A stretch of 64,000 nt of DNA from Georgenia soli (GCF_002563695.1 NZ_PDJI01000004.1:1612001-1676000), one strand, 5' to 3'; numbered from the stretch's first letter, positions 29,109 through 40,855 are shown. The notes: generated from the letters alone by a model not told the origin. Numbers and translations are program-made.

Positions 29109-29726
29109 ATGTCCGCGCAGCCGACGACGGCGTCAGCAAGGTGGCGAGCACTCGTGCCCCGGCCCGACGACCCGGGACTGGCACGGCTCGCCGTCCGGCT
29201 GGGCATCGTCGCGCTGGTGCTGTCCGTGGTGGTCCTTGCCGTCGCGCTGGTGCGCCCGCGCCTGGAGCCGGGTCCGGCCAGCGGGGCCGTCGGGTCGACG
29301 CTGGACGCCACGGCCGACGCGTACACGTTCACGGACCCGGACGAGGCGGCCGCCGTCTACTCCGTGCGCAACGCCGGGCTGCTGCCGGTCACCGTCCACT
29401 CCGGGCCTCTGGATGACGGCGGAGCGGCAGACGTCCTCGACGGGGCCGTCACCGATGCGGACCTGCTCACCGGGGTGGCGGTGCCGTCGCGCACCGTCCC
29501 GGCGGGCGGAGAGGTCGCGGTGCGGGTGACGGTCGAGTGGCCGCGGTGCGCCGCCTTCGCCGCCGGCTCGGGCGTCGAGCGCGCTGAGATCGCGCTCGCC
29601 ACCACCGTGCTCGGTGTGCCGGGGAGCGCCGTCGTCCAGCTCAGCCCGGCACTCGGGCTGCGCGCGACCACCCCGGTGGAGCCCGCCCACGACTGCGACG
29701 GCGTCCTCCACGTGGGCGACGGCTGA
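29109..29726 (+). CDS. Hypothetical single-pass membrane protein
   Basis: A 205-residue protein with one membrane helix at about 30-50 (VRLGIVALVLSVVVLAVALV) and an extracytoplasmic domain with alternating beta-like segments (AVYSVRNAGLLPVTVHSG; VAVRVTVEWPRCAAF). Two Cys (PRCAAF and HDCDG) could form a disulfide. No family recognised. CATGCT ends six bases before the ATG, consistent with leaderless expression. Confidence 0.75.
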   Translation: MSAQPTTASARWRALVPRPDDPGLARLAVRLGIVALVLSVVVLAVALVRPRLEPGPASGAVGSTLDATADAYTFTDPDEAAAVYSVRNAGLLPVTVHSGPLDDGGAADVLDGAVTDADLLTGVAVPSRTVPAGGEVAVRVTVEWPRCAAFAAGSGVERAEIALATTVLGVPGSAVVQLSPALGLRATTPVEPAHDCDGVLHVGDG

Positions 29727-29797
29727 CCTCTGACCCTGCCCCATCCCCACGGGCGCGCACCGTTCCCTGGGCGCGACCGGCTGTGCCCCTGCCCCCT

Positions 29798-29856
29798 CGC
29801 GAGAACGCCCTAAGTGCTCATCGGCGAGCGCGGACGGGCACTTAGGGCGTTGTCGT
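29798..29856. repeat. Palindromic element A (14-bp arms, 20-base loop)
   Basis: Arms AACGCCCTAAGTGC (29804-29817) and GCACTTAGGGCGTT (29838-29851) are perfectly complementary; the loop begins TCAT and ends CGG. Reversed, it aligns with element B at 31087-31146. It lies 66 bases after the stop of the DUF559-type gene. Confidence 0.85.
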
Positions 29857-29922
29857 GGCAGTCACGGCCGGCAGAGCTGCAGCCCCGGGCAGCTCGGCCG
29901 GTTCCCCCTCGGTGAGAGGCCA

Positions 29923-30945
29923 CTACAGGTGCCGAGCCGGCGCGGACGCCCACCTGTCCAGCGCGCGACGGACCGTCCGGGCGATCAGTCCAGGTACGGC
30001 AGCCTCACGGGCCGTGAAGCGCAGGAGGCGAGCCCCACCGTGCAGCAGGAGCAGGTCCTGACGACTTCTGTCGTGCAGCAGCGCCTTGGGGGCCTCGTGG
30101 TAGTCCCGCCCGTCGAGCTCGCCCAGCAGCCAGATGCCGCCGTCGAGACGCCACCCCATGTCGCCTCGTCCGAGCAGGATTCCGTCGCCGTCGAGAATCT
30201 CCACCTGGAGGTCGTCGGGCGGTACCCCGTGCTCGATGCAGTCCACACGGCCGAAGCTCTCGAGCGGTGACTCTGCTCGGCCGTCCGCCTCTGCCCACCA
30301 CTCGTGCGTCCGCGCCACTCCGCGTCGGCCGCGTGCAAGTGCGTGCGCGCGTTCGAGTCCCGGTCCGTCGATGAGACGACGACGCAGCATGGAGTCCATC
30401 ACCGCGACAGCGTTTCGATGCGGCAGCTCCGGCACCGCCTGCGCCAGCGCCCACTCCGGAGCTGCGACGCGGAACCCGCCCGCCAGCACGGTGCGCATAC
30501 CGGAGTCGAACTGCCTCACGACGACGCTGACAGAACCCTCGACGTCTCGTGACGGTACGTCCGTGGCCGGCGCGACGGTCGCGCGCGCGACAGGTGCCGG
30601 CGTCCTACGCCATTGAGTGCCATAGATCGCCACCTGCGACGTGTCGGTCGACGGAAGCCCTTCTGCGCCCAGCAGAGCGAGTGCCGTGGTGCCCACCGCC
30701 GCAGCCGTGGGGCCATGACGCAAGAGCCCGGTGAGCGCCGTCCTCCGCCCGCGCTCCGACCAGTCGCGAGGCTTCGTCGGGTCGACGTCGAACACGCCAC
30801 GGCACACCCGGGACCAGGTGCCGGAGCGGCACAGGCGGGTCCGGACCGGTGCGGTCAGACCGTGCGCCTCGGCCTGCCTCGCCGACACGAGGCCGCTCTG
30901 CCGCTCAGCCAGGTGGTGCAGCGATGCCGGCACGGAACGCGTCAT
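29923..30945 (-). CDS. AbiEi-like wHTH plus DUF559 (Vsr-like nuclease fold) protein
   Basis: The 340-residue protein has an N-terminal winged-helix region as in AbiEi antitoxins (HLAERQSGLVSARQAEAHGL; RLCRSGTWSRVCRGVF) and a C-terminal DUF559 domain of the PD-(D/E)XK/Vsr type (AESPLESFGRVDCIEHG, GRGDMGW, WLLGELDGRDYHE, DRSRQDLLLLHGGARLLRF). Such genes are abundant singletons in actinobacteria and their role is unknown. An upstream start at 31014 with AGGGA is also possible. It stands alone between two inversely oriented palindromes and has no cognate AbiEii-type toxin next to it. Confidence 0.85.
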   Translation of the reverse strand: MTRSVPASLHHLAERQSGLVSARQAEAHGLTAPVRTRLCRSGTWSRVCRGVFDVDPTKPRDWSERGRRTALTGLLRHGPTAAAVGTTALALLGAEGLPSTDTSQVAIYGTQWRRTPAPVARATVAPATDVPSRDVEGSVSVVVRQFDSGMRTVLAGGFRVAAPEWALAQAVPELPHRNAVAVMDSMLRRRLIDGPGLERAHALARGRRGVARTHEWWAEADGRAESPLESFGRVDCIEHGVPPDDLQVEILDGDGILLGRGDMGWRLDGGIWLLGELDGRDYHEAPKALLHDRSRQDLLLLHGGARLLRFTAREAAVPGLIARTVRRALDRWASAPARHL

Positions 30946-31086
30946 CGCCCCAGACGACCATCTCCGCACCGCCAGGAGGCCGTACCCTCGCGGCAGCTGT
31001 GGAGCGGCGGTCATCGCAGTCCCTGTGTACAACCCGCTCGCGTGGTTCGGCCTTCCTCACGTGCCGGGGCCACCCTTGCCTCAGGT

Positions 31087-31146
31087 GACGAGAACGCCCT
31101 GACTGCCCGTTCCAAGCTGGAAATGAGCAGTCAGGGTGTTCTCGCG
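31087..31146. repeat. Palindromic element B (inverse copy of A)
   Basis: Arms GAGAACGCCCTGACTGC and GCAGTCAGGGTGTTCTC (31090-31106 and 31127-31143) pair with one G-T type mismatch around a 20-base loop. In reverse orientation it matches element A over the outer ends, arms, loop start TCAT and loop end CGG. Confidence 0.85.
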
Positions 31147-31271
31147 GGTGGAGGGCGCGGCAGGGCGTTGCCGCGGCGGGTGGAGGGCGCGCCGGGGCGT
31201 CGCCGCGGCGGGCGGAGGACGCGACGGGGGCGTTGCCTCGGCGGATGAAGGGCGCGACGGGGCGTTGCCCC
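31134..31271. repeat. Minisatellite of 32-33 bp units seeded from element B
   Basis: Units of the form GGGCGTTGCCGCGGCGGGTG followed by GAGGGCGCGNCG start at 31163, 31195, 31228 and 31260 (the last partial). The first, diverged unit (31134-31162) begins inside the right arm of palindrome B. The array ends six bases before the asd stop codon. Confidence 0.8.
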
Positions 31272-31276
31272 ATCGC

Positions 31277-33859
<2,583 letters not shown>

Positions 33860-34651
33860 TCACCCCCAGTACTGCTGGACCGTCTGGTAGCCCAGGCGGA
33901 GCACGAGCGCCCCGACGACGACGATGAAGATGACGCGGACGAACCCGCTCCCCTTCGCCACGGCCATGCGGGCCCCGATGTAGCCGCCCACGAGGTTCGC
34001 GGCCCCGACGGCGAGCCCGAGCGACCAGATCACGGCGCCGTGCGGGACGAAGAAGACGAGCGCGCCGGCGTTGGTGGCGAAGTTGACGATCTTCGCGATC
34101 GCGGAGGCGGGGAGGAACGCGTAGCCGAGGACCCCGACCAGGGAGATGACGAGGAAGCTCCCGGTGCCCGGGCCGAGCAGGCCGTCGTAGGCGCCGATGA
34201 GCAACCCCAGCCCCAGCGCGGCCCCCACGTGCCGGTTGCCCTCCCAACGCAGCACGGTGGTGCGGCCGACGGAGGGCCGCGCCAGCGTCCAGGTGGCGAC
34301 GGCGACGCACGCCACGAGGATGATCGGCGTGAACGCCTCGGCCGGGATACGGCTGGCGACGGCGGCCCCGGCGATCGCCGCGACGAAGGCCGCGACGGCC
34401 ATCGGGGCGGCGGTGCGCAGGTCCGGGCCGACCCGCCGGTAGTACGTCAGGGCGCTGATCGAGGTGCCCATGATGGAGCCGACCTTGTTGGTGGCGAGCG
34501 CCTGGACGGGCGCGATGCCCGGGACGAGCAGCAGGGCCGGCAGCTGGATGAGGCCGCCGCCGCCGACCACCGCGTCGACCCAGCCGGCGGTCAGCCCGGC
34601 GAGCACCAGCAGGATGATGGTCAGGGCGTCGATCTCGAGCACGTGGGCCAT
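33860..34651 (-). CDS. TSUP (TauE/SafE) family permease
   Basis: A 263-residue membrane protein with eight or so helices and the TSUP motifs [32 protein letters not shown] and [14 protein letters not shown]. The family exports sulfite or organosulfur/organic anions. It follows recR by 48 bases on the same strand, and lies before lysC. Whether it serves the sulfur island 15 kb away cannot be judged. Confidence 0.92.
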   Translation of the reverse strand: MAHVLEIDALTIILLVLAGLTAGWVDAVVGGGGLIQLPALLLVPGIAPVQALATNKVGSIMGTSISALTYYRRVGPDLRTAAPMAVAAFVAAIAGAAVASRIPAEAFTPIILVACVAVATWTLARPSVGRTTVLRWEGNRHVGAALGLGLLIGAYDGLLGPGTGSFLVISLVGVLGYAFLPASAIAKIVNFATNAGALVFFVPHGAVIWSLGLAVGAANLVGGYIGARMAVAKGSGFVRVIFIVVVGALVLRLGYQTVQQYWG

Positions 34652-34699
34652 CCCACCATGCCGACGCGGTCGCCGATGACCGCCGTCCGGTTTCCGGGG

Positions 34700-35299
34700 T
34701 CAGGCCTCGATGCGCCGGCGGCCCTCGAACGCGCGGCCCAGCGTCACCTCGTCGGCGTACTCCAGGTCGCCGCCGACGGGCAGCCCGGAGGCGAGCCTGG
34801 ACACGGGGATGTCCATGCCCCGCAGCATGCGCGCGAGATAGGTGGCGGTCGCCTCGCCCTCGATGTTGGGGTCGGTGGCGAGGATGACCTCCTCGACGGC
34901 ACCGTCGGCGAGCCGGCTCATCAGCTCGCGGATGCGCAGGTCGTCCGGGCCCACGCCGTCGATCGGGTTGATGGCGCCGCCGAGCACGTGGTACTTGCCG
35001 CGGAACTCGCGGGTGCGCTCGATAGCGACGACGTCCTTGGCCTCCTCCACCACGCACAGCACGGCGGGGTTGCGGCGCGGGTCGGTGCAGATGCGGCACT
35101 GGGCGTGCTCGGAGACGTTGCCGCAGATCTCGCAGAAGCGGACCCGGGCCTTGACCTCGGTGAGCGCGTGCGCGAGCCGGCCGACGTCCTCGGCGTCGGC
35201 CGAGAGGATGTGGAACGCGATGCGCTGCGCGCTCTTCGGGCCGACGCCGGGCAGCCGGCCGAGCTCGTCTATCAGGTCCTGGACCGCACCTTCGTACAC
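34700..35299 (-). CDS. recR: Recombination protein RecR
   Basis: The 199-residue protein has an N-terminal helix-hairpin-helix ([17 protein letters not shown]), a C4 zinc finger ([16 protein letters not shown]) and a Toprim domain ([33 protein letters not shown]). It works with RecO/RecF in gap repair. The GTG start has TAGGCT seven bases upstream, a leaderless form, although dnaX ends only ten bases upstream. The ybaB gene that usually lies between dnaX and recR is absent. Confidence 0.97.
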   Translation of the reverse strand: MYEGAVQDLIDELGRLPGVGPKSAQRIAFHILSADAEDVGRLAHALTEVKARVRFCEICGNVSEHAQCRICTDPRRNPAVLCVVEEAKDVVAIERTREFRGKYHVLGGAINPIDGVGPDDLRIRELMSRLADGAVEEVILATDPNIEGEATATYLARMLRGMDIPVSRLASGLPVGGDLEYADEVTLGRAFEGRRRIEA

Positions 35300-35309
35300 G
35301 CGTACCAGC

Positions 35310-37862
35310 CTACGGCGCGGCCGGGCCGTCGGCGGACACGGTGATCTCCTCGATCACGGTGCCGCCGAGAACCTGCGCCACGAGGGGCGCCCCGACCATG
35401 CCCGATCCCTCGGCGTCGGGGTCGTCGCGGGACGGGGTGTCGTCGGCGAGGGCGACGGTAGGCCGGTGGACACGCTCCGGCGCGGGCCGTACGGACGCCT
35501 CCGGAGCCGACGGCGCCGAGCGGACGTACCCCGGCTCGCCCGGGTCGTCGTCCACGGGCTCGGGCGGCAGCGGGTAGTCCGGCTCACCCGGGCCCGCGGG
35601 GACCGCCGCGGCTGTCACCCCCGTCGGGGCCGAGGCGGCGGAGCCTGCGGTCGGGCCGACGGCGGAGCCGGGCGCAGCAGAGCCGGGGTCCGCGGGGCCG
35701 GGGCCTGCCGGGCCGGGGCCTGTCTGGTTCGGGCGCGCCGTGCCGTGAACCGCGGAGCCTCGACCTGCGGCGGCGGGCGCCGCCGTGCCGGGGCGTGGGG
35801 CGCCGGCCACGGGGGCCCCGGCGTACCGGGTGGCCGGACCGGTCGTCGTCGCCTGTGCCGGGGCGGGGCTCGCCCAGCTGCTGCGGGCGTCGGCCACCGC
35901 GCTGGACGGCGTGGGTGCGCTCACCGGCGTGCCCCCCGCGGGGGCGGGACCCGCCGAGGGCCGTGACTGGCCACCGCCGGGCCCGCCGTCGTCGACGACG
36001 CCCTCCACGCGGAGCTGCACGCCGAGGGTCTCGACGAGGGCGCGCTGGACGAACTCGGCGTGGGGTCCGCTGCGGAACGTGCTCGCGAGACCGGGCGTGC
36101 TGAAGATGAGGCGCAGGGCGCCGTTGGCCACCGGGCCGGGCTGGGCGTTCTGCTTCACGAGCGCCCACGTGGAGCGCTTCAGCCGAGCCAGCATGTCGAT
36201 GACCTCGGGCCAGCGGTGCCGGATCATCTCGGCGTCCGCCCCCGCCTCGGGCGCGGGCGGGGCTGCCGCTGCGCGAGGCGCGGCAGGCCGATCGGCCGGC
36301 GGTGGCGTCTCCCGCCCGGCCGGCGCGCCCTGGGCTGCGGGCGCGCTCGGCGCTCCCGGCCCGGCCTGCGCGCCCGGCGCGTTCTCGTGCGGGCGAGCCG
36401 CGTGGTCCTCCGGCGCTTCCTGCGACGCCGATACCGCAGACGACGCCGGAGCGACCTCTCCCGCCGGCTCCCCCACCGGCCCGGCGGCCACCGGGGCGGT
36501 CTGCGGCTCGGGCGCCTGCGCGACAGGCGTCTGGGCCGCAGGGGTCGGCTGAGGCACCGGCGTCTGCTCGGCGGGCGTGGCCGGGGGCGCGGGCACGCTC
36601 TGCGCAGCGGCCGGCGGCGCCGGGGCGACCTGTGGCGGGGTGACCGGTGCGGCGACCTCCCGGATCGGCCGCGGCGCGGCGGGCGGCAGGCTGGTTCCGC
36701 CGTCGACGAGCTGGCGCTCGAGACGGTCGAGGCGGGCCCCGTAGCCGGCGTCGCCCCCGTCGGCACCCGGCAGCAGGAGGCGGGCGCAGAGCAGCTCGAG
36801 CTGCAGGCGCGGGGAGGTGGCGCCGCTCATCTCGGTGAGGGCGTCGTTGACGAGGTCGGCGGAACGGGAGAGCTGCGCGGGCCCGAGGTGGCGCGCCTGG
36901 GCACGCATCCGCTCGAGCTGGTCCGCGGGCACGCCTCGCAGCGCGGCGGCGGCGTGGTCGCCGGCCATGGCGATGACCACGAGGTCACGCACACGCTGGA
37001 GCAGGTCCTCGACGAAACGCCGCGGGTCGTGACCGGTCTCGATGACGCGGTCGACCACCCGGAACAGGCTCGCGCCGTCACGGGCGGCGAGGGAGTCCAC
37101 GACGTCGTCGAGCAACGCCGAGTCGGTGTAGCCGAGCAGCGCCACGGCCCGCTCGTAGTCGAGGCCCGTGTCCTGCGCGCCGGCGATGAGCTGGTCGAGC
37201 ACCGAGAGGGTGTCTCGGACGGAGCCGCCGCCCGCCCGCACCACCATCGGGAGCACTCCGCCGCCGACGTGGACGCCCTCGGACGCGCACAGCTGCTCGA
37301 GGTAGGTGAGCAGCTGCTCCGGCGGAACCAGCCGGAACGGGTAGTGGTGGGTGCGGGACCGGATGGTGCCGATGACCTTGTCCGGCTCCGTCGTCGCGAA
37401 GATGAACTTGATGTGGGCGGGGGGTTCCTCGACGAGCTTGAGCAGGGCGTTGAAGCCCTGCGCCGTCACCATGTGGGCCTCGTCGAGGATGAAGATCTTG
37501 TAGCGGTCCCGGGCCGGGGCGAAGCTGGCGCGCTCGCGCAGCTCGCGGGCGTCGTCGACACCGTTGTGCGAGGCCGCGTCGATCTCGACGACGTCGAGCG
37601 AGCCGGGGCCGCCGCGCGCCAGCTCGACGCAGGACGGGCAGGTGCCGCACGGGGTGTCGGTGGGGCCCTGCTCACAGTTGAGGCAGCGGGCCAGGATGCG
37701 GGCGGAGGTGGTCTTCCCGCAGCCGCGCGGGCCGGAGAAGAGGTAGGCGTGGTTGGCCCGGTCCGCGCGCAGCGCCGCCATCAGCGGTTCGGTCACGTGC
37801 TCCTGGCCGATGACCTCCTGGAAGGTCTCCGGCCGGTAGCGGCGGTACAGGGCTGTGCTCAC
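35310..37862 (-). CDS. dnaX: DNA polymerase III subunit gamma/tau
   Basis: An 850-residue clamp-loader ATPase: Walker [16 protein letters not shown]4 zinc module ([19 protein letters not shown]), Walker [11 protein letters not shown] and sensor [16 protein letters not shown]. After about residue 400 come long Pro/Ala/Gly-rich stretches, then a tau-specific folded segment ([22 protein letters not shown]). TAACCT ends six bases before the GTG at 37862, again leaderless. It is transcribed toward recR, with SRP RNA upstream on the same strand. Confidence 0.96.
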   Translation of the reverse strand: MSTALYRRYRPETFQEVIGQEHVTEPLMAALRADRANHAYLFSGPRGCGKTTSARILARCLNCEQGPTDTPCGTCPSCVELARGGPGSLDVVEIDAASHNGVDDARELRERASFAPARDRYKIFILDEAHMVTAQGFNALLKLVEEPPAHIKFIFATTEPDKVIGTIRSRTHHYPFRLVPPEQLLTYLEQLCASEGVHVGGGVLPMVVRAGGGSVRDTLSVLDQLIAGAQDTGLDYERAVALLGYTDSALLDDVVDSLAARDGASLFRVVDRVIETGHDPRRFVEDLLQRVRDLVVIAMAGDHAAAALRGVPADQLERMRAQARHLGPAQLSRSADLVNDALTEMSGATSPRLQLELLCARLLLPGADGGDAGYGARLDRLERQLVDGGTSLPPAAPRPIREVAAPVTPPQVAPAPPAAAQSVPAPPATPAEQTPVPQPTPAAQTPVAQAPEPQTAPVAAGPVGEPAGEVAPASSAVSASQEAPEDHAARPHENAPGAQAGPGAPSAPAAQGAPAGRETPPPADRPAAPRAAAAPPAPEAGADAEMIRHRWPEVIDMLARLKRSTWALVKQNAQPGPVANGALRLIFSTPGLASTFRSGPHAEFVQRALVETLGVQLRVEGVVDDGGPGGGQSRPSAGPAPAGGTPVSAPTPSSAVADARSSWASPAPAQATTTGPATRYAGAPVAGAPRPGTAAPAAAGRGSAVHGTARPNQTGPGPAGPGPADPGSAAPGSAVGPTAGSAASAPTGVTAAAVPAGPGEPDYPLPPEPVDDDPGEPGYVRSAPSAPEASVRPAPERVHRPTVALADDTPSRDDPDAEGSGMVGAPLVAQVLGGTVIEEITVSADGPAAP

Positions 37863-37940
37863 GCACCGAGGTTAGCCGCGCGCACCCACACCTGGCACAC
37901 GCCCTCGTCAGGGCTGTGCACGGCCGGCCGGGAATGTAAG

Positions 37941-38028
37941 GACCCCCCGTGCACCCGCCAGAGCTCACCTACCCTTGCTGCCTTCCGGCCCTGGGGGAGT
38001 TCGGCAAGATGACGCCGCACGAGGGGTC
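37941..38028 (-). ncRNA. ffs: Signal recognition particle 4.5S RNA
   Basis: On the minus strand the conserved apical domain GGCCGGAAGGCAGCAAGG is present, and the ends GACCCCTCGTGC and GCACGGGGGGTC close the long hairpin. This is the small bacterial SRP RNA that pairs with Ffh to target membrane proteins. Exact ends are approximate. Location beside dnaX is common in actinobacteria. Confidence 0.9.
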
Positions 38029-38171
38029 GCGAGCAAGTCTAACGGACCGTCGAGGCTGTGTGTGCACGGGTGACCAAGCCCACCTTGGCGGCCGCACCCC
38101 CGTGGTCGAGGCGCCGCGCCCTGTCGGGTATCCTCGACACTCGAAAGTCCGCCGCAAGGCGTCTTTCCCCA

Positions 38172-38256
38172 GGAGGATTCGCCTAGTGGCCTATGGCGCA
38201 CGCTTGGAAAGCGTGTTGGGTTAACGCCCTCGGGGGTTCGAATCCCCCATCCTCCG
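38172..38256 (+). tRNA. tRNA-Ser (anticodon GGA)
   Basis: Acceptor GGAGGAT pairs with ATCCTCC, the anticodon stem ACGCT/AGCGT encloses the GGA anticodon, and a long variable arm (TTGGGTTAACGCCCTC) marks a class II serine tRNA. CCA is not encoded. Confidence 0.96.
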
Positions 38257-38261
38257 CCGAT

Positions 38262-38303
38262 CGAATCGGGTGCCCGCTCCGGCGGGCACCCGATTCGTCT
38301 TTC
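38262..38303 (+). terminator. Terminator behind tRNA-Ser(GGA)
   Basis: Sixteen-base arms CGAATCGGGTGCCCGC (38262-38277) and GCGGGCACCCGATTCG (38282-38297) followed by TCTTTCT. Confidence 0.9.
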
Positions 38304-38590
38304 TGCCCGCGTGCGCGCCCTCGCCTCCCGCGCGCGCCCGGGCCCGTGGTCGTCGGCCGTACGAGGGTCCGGCGCCGAGCCGTCGAGCGACGCCAGGCGG
38401 AAGTACTCGGCGGCGACCAGCAGGTTGTCGACCCAGCGGGACGGGTGGGTGGAGCGACCCACCCACGGTCCCCCCGGTTCGCCCGTCGACGACACGCCGC
38501 CGCGCGCTCCCGTGACCTACTTCACCGCCGCGGATCCGGCGTCTTTCCGGGCCTGCCGCGAACCCGCCGTCCACAGTCCGTGATCTAAAC

Positions 38591-38620
38591 GTGACATTGG
38601 CGGTATCGACGCGCTAACGT
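38591..38620 (+). promoter_or_regulatory. Promoter of the riboswitch-NlpC/P60 transcript
   Basis: GTGACA (38591-38596) and TAACGT (38615-38620) are spaced 18 bases, about 40 bases before the riboswitch. Confidence 0.55.
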
Positions 38621-38661
38621 CTGCATCGCTTCACGAACCCTCCTCGTGGAGTCTCCGGGCG

Positions 38662-38843
38662 GGATGCCGAACCCTGCCGCCGCCCGGGGTCGGTGCGAGA
38701 TCCCGCGGCAGGGACGGGGGACCCAGTGTTCGTGGCCCGGATCTTGGTCCGGGTCTTGGGGTGAAGTGCGTGGCCGGTCCTTCGGGGCCGGGTGCGTGCC
38801 GGGCGTTCTCCCGCCCGAACCCGACAGCTCACCTCGTAGGCAG
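38662..38843 (+). promoter_or_regulatory. Cyclic di-AMP riboswitch (ydaO-yuaA)
   Basis: The leader contains the hallmark blocks of this class: GCAGGGACGGGGGACCC, GGGGTGAAG, GGCCGG...GGGCCGGG, CTCCCGCCCGAACCCGACAG and CTCACCTCGTAGGC. The class senses c-di-AMP and usually turns cell-wall hydrolase genes off, which fits the NlpC/P60 gene behind it. The ribosome site AGGAGAGG (38847-38854) lies directly after the aptamer. Confidence 0.92.
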
Positions 38844-38861
38844 CCAGGAGAGGCCTTCGTC

Positions 38862-39665
38862 TTGACCAGCACCGCCATGACCTCCGCCGCGCGTGCGCGG
38901 CACCGCGCCGCCCGGCGCCCGTCCACCCCGCTGTCGTCCCTGGTCTCCGGTCCCACGGCCCGCCGCTCGCTGCTGACGGTGGCGTCCTCCGGGCTGGCGA
39001 TCACCATGGCCGCGACCACCGCCGCGGCGGCCCCGGAGTCCGGGTCCACCCAGGCCCTGCCCCAGGTCGACGTGACCTCGCTGACCTCCGAGGCGCTCTC
39101 GGCGATGGTGACGACCCCGTCGGTGTCCGTGCCGGCGGACGTGACCTGGTCGGTGGAGGAGGTCGCCGCCGAGGCGACCCCCGCCCCCGAGCCCGAGCCC
39201 GAGCCGGCCCCGGTCGTCGAGCGTGCGTCCGCGCCGGCCCGCACGGCCGAGCGGGCCCCGCTGCCCGCGGCGGCCGCCCCCGCCGCGGCCGCGGCCCCCG
39301 CCGCCGCCCCGGCCGCGCCGGCCCCCTCGGCGTCGGCGTCGGCGATCGTGAACATCGCCCGCCAGTACGTCGGCACCCCGTACGTCTCGGGCGGGACGAC
39401 CCCGGCCGGGTTCGACTGCTCGGGGTACACCCAGTACGTCTTCGCCCAGGTCGGCATCAGCCTCCCGCGCACCTCCGGGGAGCAGCGCTACGCCGGGACC
39501 GTGGTCTCCGCGGCCGAGGCCCGTCCGGGCGACCTGGTCTGGGGCCCGGGGCACGTGGGCATCTACACCGGCAACGGGCAGCACATCGCGGCCCGCAGCC
39601 CGGGCACCGCGCTGTACGAGTCCCCGATCTACATCTCCAACCCGGTCTTCATCCGCGTCGCCTGA
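38862..39665 (+). CDS. NlpC/P60 family cell-wall endopeptidase
   Basis: A 267-residue secreted peptidoglycan hydrolase: signal region RRSLLTVASSGLAITMAATTA, an Ala/Pro/Glu-rich linker, and a C-terminal NlpC/P60 domain with the catalytic Cys in GFDCSGYTQYVF and His in GPGHVGIYTG and NGQHIAARS. The TTG at 38862 is chosen because the ribosome site AGGAGAGG is eight bases upstream; the ATG at 38877 is too far. Expression is under the c-di-AMP riboswitch. Confidence 0.9.
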   Translation: MTSTAMTSAARARHRAARRPSTPLSSLVSGPTARRSLLTVASSGLAITMAATTAAAAPESGSTQALPQVDVTSLTSEALSAMVTTPSVSVPADVTWSVEEVAAEATPAPEPEPEPAPVVERASAPARTAERAPLPAAAAPAAAAAPAAAPAAPAPSASASAIVNIARQYVGTPYVSGGTTPAGFDCSGYTQYVFAQVGISLPRTSGEQRYAGTVVSAAEARPGDLVWGPGHVGIYTGNGQHIAARSPGTALYESPIYISNPVFIRVA

Positions 39666-39717
39666 CGCACCCACCCGGGTGACCCGCGGCCCACGGCCGC
39701 CCACCGCACACGCCGGC

Positions 39718-39743
39718 GGCCCGCCCCCTCGAGGGGGCGGGCC
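39718..39743 (+). terminator. Palindromic hairpin behind the NlpC/P60 gene
   Basis: Thirteen-base perfect arms, GGCCCGCCCCCTC and its complement, without a loop spacer; likely terminator lying 52 bases after the stop. Confidence 0.6.
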
Positions 39744-39859
39744 GTCGCCGTCCAAGGAGAAGTCGTATCGCTCTCGTCCGACGCATTCCGCTCTCGTCCC
39801 GCCCGGCACGCCCCGACACCTCCGCCGAGGATCCTGCCGGGCCGTCTAGGATCCCTCGG

Positions 39860-40183
39860 GTGATGTTCAAGGCCGTCGGGGACGGGCGCCCCTACCCGGA
39901 CCACGGCTTGACGACCCCGCGCGACTGGGCGGCCATCCCGCCGCGCCAGGTCCGGCTGGACCAGCTCGTGACCACCAAGAGCACCCTGGACCTGCGCTCG
40001 CTCCTCTCCTCCGACTCCACCTTCTACGGCGACCTCTTCGCGCACGTGGTGTCCTGGCGCGGGAACCTCTACCTCGAGGACGGCCTGCACCGGGCCCTGC
40101 GTGCCGCGCTGCAGCAGCGGCTCGTGCTGCACGCCCGCGTTCTCGAGCTGGACGCCGAGGGTCGCATCCGTGAGCAGGTCTGA
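39860..40183 (+). CDS. Conserved actinobacterial small protein, often labelled VapB-like
   Basis: A 107-residue protein with FKAVGDGRPYPDHGL, WAAIPPRQVRLDQLVTTK, LLSSDSTFYGDLFAHVV and LEDGLHRALRAALQQR. I recall this conserved family being labelled a VapB antitoxin, but no VapC toxin gene is adjacent, so the name is doubtful. The GTG at 39860 or ATG at 39863 follows TAGGAT (39847-39852), a leaderless pattern. The next gene starts 19 bases after its stop, so the two may be linked. Confidence 0.8.
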   Translation: MMFKAVGDGRPYPDHGLTTPRDWAAIPPRQVRLDQLVTTKSTLDLRSLLSSDSTFYGDLFAHVVSWRGNLYLEDGLHRALRAALQQRLVLHARVLELDAEGRIREQV

Positions 40184-40202
40184 CTCCGTTACCGTTCCTC
40201 CT

Positions 40203-40832
40203 GTGACGGAGCGAACCACCCTCGACGACGACGCCGCCCTGCGACGTGCGGCCCGGCGCCGCCGGCTCCAGCAGCGCCAGACCGTCATCTTCGGCGGTCT
40301 GATCACCGTCCTGCTCGTCGCCGCCCTGCTCGCCGGCGCCGTCTGGTCCGGCCTGCTGCCGGCGCCGTTCACACGGGACTTCTCGCGCGAGGACAGCTCC
40401 GACGGACAGGTGCTCCAGCCGTGCCTGCCCGACGGCGCCACGGCGGTGCCGCTCGGCTCGATCACCGCGAACGTCTACAACGGCACGGACACCGCCGGCC
40501 TCGCCGCCACCACGGGCGAGGCGCTGGGTGCCGCCGGGGTGCTGGTCAACCAGCAGGCAAACTGGCCGCAGGGCACGTACGAGGGCACGGTGCAGATCGT
40601 GACGGGCCCGCTCGGGGTGACGGCCGGCTACTCGCTCGCCCGGCTGTTCCCGGACGCCGTCGTCACGCTGGACGGCCGCTCCGACGAGTCGGTCGACGTC
40701 GTGCTCGGGTCCGGCTACACCAAGATGATCAGCGCCGACGAGATCGCCGCGCTCGACCCGGAGGCGGCGCTGACGTCGCCCGAGGGCTGCACGCCCGTCT
40801 CAGCGCCCACCGAGGAGCCCGCGGAGGGCTGA
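40203..40832 (+). CDS. LytR C-terminal domain (LytR_C) envelope protein
   Basis: A 209-residue membrane-anchored protein: cytoplasmic basic N-terminus, one helix at about 35-55 (IFGGLITVLLVAALLAGAVW) and an extracytoplasmic LytR_C domain (ITANVYNGTDTAGLAATTGEAL; AGVLVNQQANWPQG; VVLGSGYTKM). Such domains occur at the end of cell-wall polymer ligases, here alone. The GTG 40203 has TACCGT seven bases upstream. It ends in a bidirectional hairpin facing the permease gene. Confidence 0.85.
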   Translation: MTERTTLDDDAALRRAARRRRLQQRQTVIFGGLITVLLVAALLAGAVWSGLLPAPFTRDFSREDSSDGQVLQPCLPDGATAVPLGSITANVYNGTDTAGLAATTGEALGAAGVLVNQQANWPQGTYEGTVQIVTGPLGVTAGYSLARLFPDAVVTLDGRSDESVDVVLGSGYTKMISADEIAALDPEAALTSPEGCTPVSAPTEEPAEG

Positions 40833-40855
40833 CCTCCTCGCGGTCAGCCCTCCGC
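40821..40855. terminator. Bidirectional terminator between convergent genes
   Basis: Fourteen-base arms GCGGAGGGCTGACC (40821-40834) and GGTCAGCCCTCCGC (40842-40855). The left arm contains the LytR_C stop codon. Confidence 0.8.

Noticed and set aside
31134..31271. Reading the 32-bp array as a CRISPR array
   Set aside because: Units are contiguous without spacers and no cas genes are present.
37965..38495. Minus-strand frame of 176 codons with VDNLLVAAEYFRLASLDGSA
   Set aside because: It runs through the antisense of tRNA-Ser and the SRP RNA and has no ribosome site. The region 38304-38580 holds no other supportable gene; a decayed fragment is possible.
38311..38583. Plus-strand 90-codon frame between tRNA-Ser and the riboswitch promoter
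   Set aside because: Arg/Pro/Ser-rich composition typical of chance frames in GC-rich DNA; no start signal.
39860..40183. Reading the VapB-like gene as part of a toxin-antitoxin pair
   Set aside because: The neighbour is a membrane-anchored LytR_C protein, not a PIN-domain toxin, so no pair is supported.
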